Source: an uncultured Fibrobacter sp.
GTDB lineage: Bacteria; Fibrobacterota; Fibrobacteria; Fibrobacterales; Fibrobacteraceae
Direction: 5' to 3'
NCBI GenBank assembly: GCA_934699585.1
Contig: CAKUWY010000011.1
Span: forward strand, 43,996-107,995
Length of the DNA stretch: 64,000 bases
Shown: positions 59,903-64,000 of the stretch, piece by piece
How the letters are laid out: each line of letters opens with the position of its first letter
How positions within the stretch are numbered: position 1 is the stretch's first letter
The notes under the pieces: generated by a model
Told to the model about the DNA's origin: nothing
What the model saw: the letters and a program-made list of their open reading frames with translations, nothing else
Database searches by the model: none
Made by a program: the position numbers and the translations under genes

Positions 59903-60562
59903 TTACTTCTCTCTCTTGTTGTCGTTCATGACGTCCTTGCCAATCTTTTCACCGTGCATGATCCACACCTTGATACCGATGGCACCATAAACGGTCTTGG
60001 CAATGGCAGTCGCATAATCGATGTCAGCGCGGAGAGTGTGCAGAGGCACGCGGCCTTCGGCATACTTTTCAACGCGGGCAATTTCGGCACCACCGAGGCG
60101 GCCACCGCACTGCACCTTGATTCCTTCCACACCCATGCGCATAGCGCTCTGGATGGCACGCTTCATGGCGCGACGGAAAGAAATACGCTTTTCGAGCTGA
60201 CGAGCAATGTTTTCGGCCACGAGCTTCGCGTCCGTTTCGGGGCGGCGGATTTCGTGGACGTTGATGTAAATTTCCTTACCCGTGAGGAACTGGAGTTCAC
60301 CCTTGAGGCGTTCCAGCTCTTCGCCCTTCTTACCGATAACGATACCCGGGCGGGCAGTGAACAGGTTCACGCAGACTTTCTTGACGGTGCGTTCGATGCC
60401 CACCTTGGAAAGGGAGGCGTGTTCGAAACGCTTCATCAGGTAGCGGCGCAGCACGATATCTTCGTACAGAAGATCGGCAAACTTGTCTTCGGCATACCAC
60501 TTGGATTCCCAGCCGCGGATGACGCCAAGACGAAGACCATTCGGATGAGTTTTCTGACCCAT
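59903..60562 (-). CDS. rpsC: 30S ribosomal protein S3
   Basis: 219 residues. N-terminal MGQKTHPNGLRLGVIRGWESKWYA, KH type 2 domain with PGIVIGKKGEELERLK, and the C-terminal domain with GVEGIKVQCGGRLGGAEIARVEKYAEGRVPLHTLRADIDY. It lies at the mRNA entry channel. Confidence 0.97.
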   Translation of the reverse strand: MGQKTHPNGLRLGVIRGWESKWYAEDKFADLLYEDIVLRRYLMKRFEHASLSKVGIERTVKKVCVNLFTARPGIVIGKKGEELERLKGELQFLTGKEIYINVHEIRRPETDAKLVAENIARQLEKRISFRRAMKRAIQSAMRMGVEGIKVQCGGRLGGAEIARVEKYAEGRVPLHTLRADIDYATAIAKTVYGAIGIKVWIMHGEKIGKDVMNDNKREK

Positions 60563-60567
60563 TTTAA

Positions 60568-60915
60568 TTACTCCTTGTTGGCCACAACGACTGTGATGTG
60601 AGAGAGCGGCTTTTCGATACGGAAAGCACGGCCCTGGGAACGGGGGTGGATACGCTTCATGATGGTACCGCCGTCGGCAGTGATGGTCTTGACCACCAGT
60701 TCTTCGGCAGTGACCGGAGCGGCAGACTTCTGCTTGAAGTTAGCGACAGCGGACTTCAGAGCGTTTTCTACCAGCGGAGCACCCTTGGTTTGAGTGTGGA
60801 GGATGGAGAGCATTGCAAATGCCTCATCCACGGACTTGCCGCGGACCAGGTCAACGACCCGGCGAAGCTTGCGCACGCCGTAGCGCACGTTTTTTACTTT
60901 AGCAACAGCTTGCAT
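60568..60915 (-). CDS. rplV: 50S ribosomal protein L22
   Basis: 115 residues. VRYGVRKLRRVVDLVRGKSVDEAFAML at the N-terminal half; the extended hairpin that lines the exit tunnel is around GGTIMKRIHPRSQGRAFRIEKPLSHITVVV. One-base overlap with rpsS. Confidence 0.97.
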   Translation of the reverse strand: MQAVAKVKNVRYGVRKLRRVVDLVRGKSVDEAFAMLSILHTQTKGAPLVENALKSAVANFKQKSAAPVTAEELVVKTITADGGTIMKRIHPRSQGRAFRIEKPLSHITVVVANKE

Positions 60916-61199
60916 TATTTCTTTCCTCCAGCAGCGGTTTCAGTCTTTCTGTGTCCGCGGAACGTACGGGTCATGGAGAATTCACCCAGCTTGTGGCCCA
61001 CCATGTTTTCGGTGACGTACACAGGGATGAACTGCTTGCCGTTATAGACGGAGAACGTAAGTCCGACCATATCCGGGACGATTGTGGAACGACGGGACCA
61101 GGTCTTGATAGGCTGCTTCTTGTCGGAGCCGGCCATCGCCTGGGCTTTGCTTAAAACGTGGGAATCCACGAATGCACCTTTCTTAAGGGATCTCGACAT
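60915..61199 (-). CDS. rpsS: 30S ribosomal protein S19
   Basis: 94 residues. MSRSLKKGAFVDSHVLSKAQAM, IKTWSRRSTIVPDMVGLTFSVYNGKQFIPVYVTENMVGHKLGEFSMTR, fully typical, with a short Lys tail. Confidence 0.97.
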   Translation of the reverse strand: MSRSLKKGAFVDSHVLSKAQAMAGSDKKQPIKTWSRRSTIVPDMVGLTFSVYNGKQFIPVYVTENMVGHKLGEFSMTRTFRGHRKTETAAGGKK

Positions 61200-61202
61200 G
61201 AA

Positions 61203-62033
61203 TTAGGCCCTCTTCTGACGACGACGCACGATGTACTTATCGGTGCGCTTATTGTTACGAGTTTTGGCACCCTTGGAGTTCTTGCCCCAGGGAGAGCACG
61301 GATGGCGACCACCAGAAGTACGACCTTCACCACCACCAAGGGGGTGGTCCACCGGGTTCATCACGACACCGCGGACGGAGGGACGCTTGCCCAGCCAGCG
61401 AGAGCGGCCGGCAGAGCCCGAAGATTCGTTCATGTGATCGATGTTGGAAACCTGACCCACAACGGCAAGGCAATCTTCCGAGATGTAGCGAACTTCGCCA
61501 CTCGGGAGCTTGATCTGGCAGAGCTTGCCGTCCTTAGCCACCAGTTCGGCACCGGCACCAGCGGAACGAGCAATCTGGGCACCCTTGCCCGGCTTCATTT
61601 CGATGTTGTGGATAATGGTGTTCAGCGGGATATCGCGAATCGGGAGAGCGTTACCTACGCGGAATTCGGCACCTTCGCCGGAATTCAGCACGTCACCGAC
61701 CTTGATTTCGGCCGGGGCGATGATGTAGCAGCGCTTGCCGTTTGCATACTTGACAAGAGCGATACGGGCGGAACGGTTCGGATCGTATTCCACGGTTTCA
61801 ACCGTGCAGGGGATACCTGCGAACTTGCGCTTGAAATCGATGATACGGTACAGCTTCTTGTGACCACCACCGCGACGGCGGGAGGTGATTTCACCTGCGT
61901 TGTTGCGGCCGGAGCTGCTCTTGATACCTTCGGTAAGAGGCTTGTACGGCTTGGCAGCGGTGATTTCCTTGCGGTCACCAATCTGCTTGTAACGCAGAGT
62001 CGGGGTAAGCGGGCGATAAGATTTCAGACCCAT
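61203..62033 (-). CDS. rplB: 50S ribosomal protein L2
   Basis: 276 residues. The OB and SH3-like domains are followed by VRGVVMNPVDHPLGGGEGRTSGGRHPCSPWGKNSKG, the signature loop near the peptidyl-transferase centre including the essential His. The N-terminus starts MGLKSYRPLTPTLRY. Confidence 0.97.
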   Translation of the reverse strand: MGLKSYRPLTPTLRYKQIGDRKEITAAKPYKPLTEGIKSSSGRNNAGEITSRRRGGGHKKLYRIIDFKRKFAGIPCTVETVEYDPNRSARIALVKYANGKRCYIIAPAEIKVGDVLNSGEGAEFRVGNALPIRDIPLNTIIHNIEMKPGKGAQIARSAGAGAELVAKDGKLCQIKLPSGEVRYISEDCLAVVGQVSNIDHMNESSGSAGRSRWLGKRPSVRGVVMNPVDHPLGGGEGRTSGGRHPCSPWGKNSKGAKTRNNKRTDKYIVRRRQKRA

Positions 62034-62035
62034 GA

Positions 62036-62338
62036 TTATACTCCTTCGAACTCGGCAATCTTTTGCCCGGCCTTAAGTGTGATGTAGGCCTTCTTCCAGT
62101 TGGGTTTCTTGCCAGCGACCATGCGGACGCGCTTGATCTTGCCGCGGTTGATGAGGGTGTTGACAGAGTCAACCTTCACATCGAAACGCTTTTCGATAGC
62201 GGCCTTGATTTCGTCCTTGGTGGCCTTCATGGCGACTTTGAAAACGTACTTGTGCACATCCTTGCGAGCGTCCACCATATTCTTGGTAGATTCTTCGGTA
62301 ATGTGAGGTGCTACGAGAATTTCGTGAAGTTCTTTCAT
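62036..62338 (-). CDS. rplW: 50S ribosomal protein L23
   Basis: 100 residues. LVAPHITEEST-type N-terminus (HEILVAPHITEESTKNM) and RFDVKVDSVNTLINRGKIKRVRMVAGKKPNWKKAYITLK. Docking site for trigger factor at the tunnel exit. One-base overlap with rplD. Confidence 0.96.
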   Translation of the reverse strand: MKELHEILVAPHITEESTKNMVDARKDVHKYVFKVAMKATKDEIKAAIEKRFDVKVDSVNTLINRGKIKRVRMVAGKKPNWKKAYITLKAGQKIAEFEGV

Positions 62339-62958
62339 TAGCGGCCTCCTTCAAGTTCGTTCAAAGCGGCTTGAGAAACAACAACATTGTTTGCACGGAT
62401 GATGTCGTAGGTGTTCACGTCTTCGACGCGAGCGCAACGGCACCAGGGGATGTTGTTGGAAGAAAGGTACAGGTTCGTGTCAGCGCCGCTCGTGATGAAG
62501 AGCACATTGCGCTGTTCGATACCGGACTTGGCGAGAACAGAGAGGAGGTCCTTGGTCTTCGGGGCGCCGAAGCTGAGAGCTTCGAACACGAAGAACTTGC
62601 CTTCTTGAGCCTTGGTAGCCAGGGCGGAGTGGAAAGCTATCTTCTTGACCTTCTTGTTCACCTTTTCAAAGTAGTCGTGGGACTTGGGACCGTGAGCCTT
62701 GGCACCGCGAACCCACACAGCGGAGGTGTTCTGACCGGAGCGGGCGCGACCCGTGCCCTTCTGCTTCCAGGGCTTCTGGCCACCACCGCTGACCGAGGAC
62801 TTGTTCTTGGTCTGGGCGGTACCCTGACGGGCGTTGTTCAGAATAGCCTTGATGTGCAGATACATGCAGACCTTGTTGACTTCTTCATCGAACAAAGCCG
62901 GGAGCTGAATATCGTTTTTGAAATCGCCAGTTGCGGCGAAGAGCTTTGCAGTTGCCAT
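62338..62958 (-). CDS. rplD: 50S ribosomal protein L4
   Basis: 206 residues. The tunnel-reaching loop is TKNKSSVSGGGQKPWKQKGTGRARSGQNTSAVWVRGAKAHGP; the C-terminal half has VNTYDIIRANNVVVSQAAL. In some bacteria L4 also represses its own operon; no leader is visible in this window to judge that. Confidence 0.96.
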   Translation of the reverse strand: MATAKLFAATGDFKNDIQLPALFDEEVNKVCMYLHIKAILNNARQGTAQTKNKSSVSGGGQKPWKQKGTGRARSGQNTSAVWVRGAKAHGPKSHDYFEKVNKKVKKIAFHSALATKAQEGKFFVFEALSFGAPKTKDLLSVLAKSGIEQRNVLFITSGADTNLYLSSNNIPWCRCARVEDVNTYDIIRANNVVVSQAALNELEGGR

Positions 62959-63575
62959 TAGTCTTTCCTCACCACGATGATGCTGTTCTTTGCACCGGGG
63001 ACAGCGCCACGGACAAAGATCAGGTTGCGGTCGCCGTCGACTTTGACGACCTGGAGGTGCTTGACGGTCACTTTCTTGTTACCGTATTGACCAGGCATGC
63101 GCTTGCCCGGGAACACGCGACCCGGATAGGAGTGAGCGGAGGTGCCGCCCGGTTCGCGCATATTGTGCGTACCGTGAGAACGGGGACCGCTGTGGAATCC
63201 GTGGCGCTTGATGGCACCAGAGAAACCGTGACCCTTGGAAATGCCGGAGACGTTCACCATCTTTGCATCGGCGAAGTCTGCAGCCCCGAATTCCTTGCCT
63301 ACCGGCCAGGCTTCGAGATCGGCAACATCAAATTCGGCGAGGTGCTCGCGAACAGCGACATCGGCCTTCTTGAAGTGGCCGATTTCAGCCTTGTTGGCGC
63401 GATGTTCTTTCTTGAGACCAAAACCGATCTGGACGGCAGTGTAACCATCCTTTTCTTCTGTCTTGTGGCAAACGACCACACACGGACCGGCTTCGAGAAC
63501 CGTTACAGGAACGCATTCGCCCTGTTCCGTGAACACTTGGGTCATTCCCAACTTCTTTGCGAGAATACCATTCAT
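62958..63575 (-). CDS. rplC: 50S ribosomal protein L3
   Basis: 205 residues. MNGILAKKLGMTQVFTEQGECVPVTVLEAGPCVV and GHGFSGAIKRHGFHSGPRSHGTHNMREPGGTSAHSYPGRVFPGKRMPGQYG, the conserved L3 loop next to the peptidyl-transferase centre. Confidence 0.97.
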   Translation of the reverse strand: MNGILAKKLGMTQVFTEQGECVPVTVLEAGPCVVVCHKTEEKDGYTAVQIGFGLKKEHRANKAEIGHFKKADVAVREHLAEFDVADLEAWPVGKEFGAADFADAKMVNVSGISKGHGFSGAIKRHGFHSGPRSHGTHNMREPGGTSAHSYPGRVFPGKRMPGQYGNKKVTVKHLQVVKVDGDRNLIFVRGAVPGAKNSIIVVRKD

Positions 63576-63580
63576 TGTTA

Positions 63581-63889
63581 TTAGACCTTAATATCGACCT
63601 CGACACCAGCCGGCAAGTCAAGTTTCATGAGGGAATCTACAGTTTGAGGAGTAGCATCGATGATGTCGATGAGACGCTTGTGAGTCCTGGATTCAAACTG
63701 TTCACGAGAAGTCTTGTCAATATGCGGAGAGCGGAGCACCGTATATTTCTGGACTTTCGTCGGGAGGGGAATGGGGCCCGCGATACGGGCGCCCGTCTGC
63801 TTAGCTGTATTCACAATGTCTTGAGCAGAGCGGTCGATCATACGATGATCGAAGCTCTTCAAGCGAATACGAATGCGTTCACCAGCCAT
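63581..63889 (-). CDS. rpsJ: 30S ribosomal protein S10
   Basis: 102 residues. IRIRLKSFDHRMIDRSAQDIVNTAKQTGARIAGPIPLPTK and SPHIDKTSREQFESRTHKRLIDI, typical. It follows tuf by 9 bp, so in this genome tuf and the S10 operon are contiguous. Confidence 0.97.
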   Translation of the reverse strand: MAGERIRIRLKSFDHRMIDRSAQDIVNTAKQTGARIAGPIPLPTKVQKYTVLRSPHIDKTSREQFESRTHKRLIDIIDATPQTVDSLMKLDLPAGVEVDIKV

Positions 63890-63898
63890 GATATTTCC

Positions 63899-64000
63899 TT
63901 ACTTGATGATTTCGGTTACGGAGCCAGCACCAACGGTACGGCCACCTTCACGGATAGCGAAGCGGAGCTGCTTTTCCATGGCGATGGGGGCGATCAGGTT
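63899..64000 (-). CDS. tuf: Elongation factor Tu, C-terminal end only
   Basis: The last 33 codons are inside the window: [20 protein letters not shown] then [13 protein letters not shown] and stop. This is the C-terminal beta-barrel end of EF-Tu. The rest, and any fusA/rpsG/rpsL upstream, lies beyond the right edge. Confidence 0.95.

Noticed and set aside
1..64000. CRISPR array, IS element or prophage
   Set aside because: No regularly spaced repeats, no transposase or integrase frame and no phage structural gene was found on either strand.

Overview
The window looks like the chromosome of a Fibrobacter species or a close relative. Evidence: a lipoprotein with Ser-rich linkers and a FISUMP-type C-terminal domain, a TIGR02147-family regulator, two lipoprotein GH5 cellulases and paralogous outer-membrane barrels. 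This rests on family recognition only; no search was run. No CRISPR array, intact insertion sequence or rRNA gene was seen. One tRNA (Leu, anticodon UAG) is present.

Layout. (1) 1-12894, envelope and polysaccharide degradation: a minus-strand operon of a galactose-binding-like secreted protein and three outer-membrane barrel paralogues (one running off the left edge), two convergent GH5 genes and an LTA-synthase-like sulfatase. (2) 13033-15189: iorBA, with an IorA that lacks the usual C-terminal ferredoxin domain. (3) 15253-37298, an accessory region, AT-rich in its right half. It holds a decayed DUF1016 nuclease gene and a 3'-truncated KAP P-loop gene. It also holds a minus-strand operon encoding a 3177-residue Tc-toxin A-subunit-like protein, a FISUMP lipoprotein and a GT1-like glycosyltransferase. 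Divergent from that is a three-gene plus-strand operon that reads as a Pycsar anti-phage system (PycTM-like membrane effector and PycC-like cyclase) plus an FRG-domain protein. An array of small paralogous lipoproteins with a 618-bp near-identical duplication follows, then a frameshifted lipoprotein and a TIGR02147 regulator/lipoprotein pair. (4) 37605-43799, proteostasis: tRNA-Leu, tig, clpP, clpX, lon. (5) 43978-51021: a surface-polysaccharide export/assembly operon facing a dead acyltransferase gene. (6) 51067-64000: the merged S10-spc-alpha ribosomal operon, from the tuf 3' end to rplQ, including secY, infA and rpoA but without rpsD, adk or map.

The most interesting region is 16793-37432. 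The Tc-like operon and the Pycsar-like operon are transcribed away from one 500-bp intergenic region. Each has a promoter with the same architecture: paired GTATTC boxes 11 bp apart, a TTGAC -35, a 17-bp spacer and a TAGATT -10. The same module drives the TIGR02147 regulator gene 8 kb away. In front of the Pycsar operon a 26-codon remnant of a TIGR02147 gene is still readable, so both operons may once have been headed by such a regulator, or may still be controlled by one in trans.
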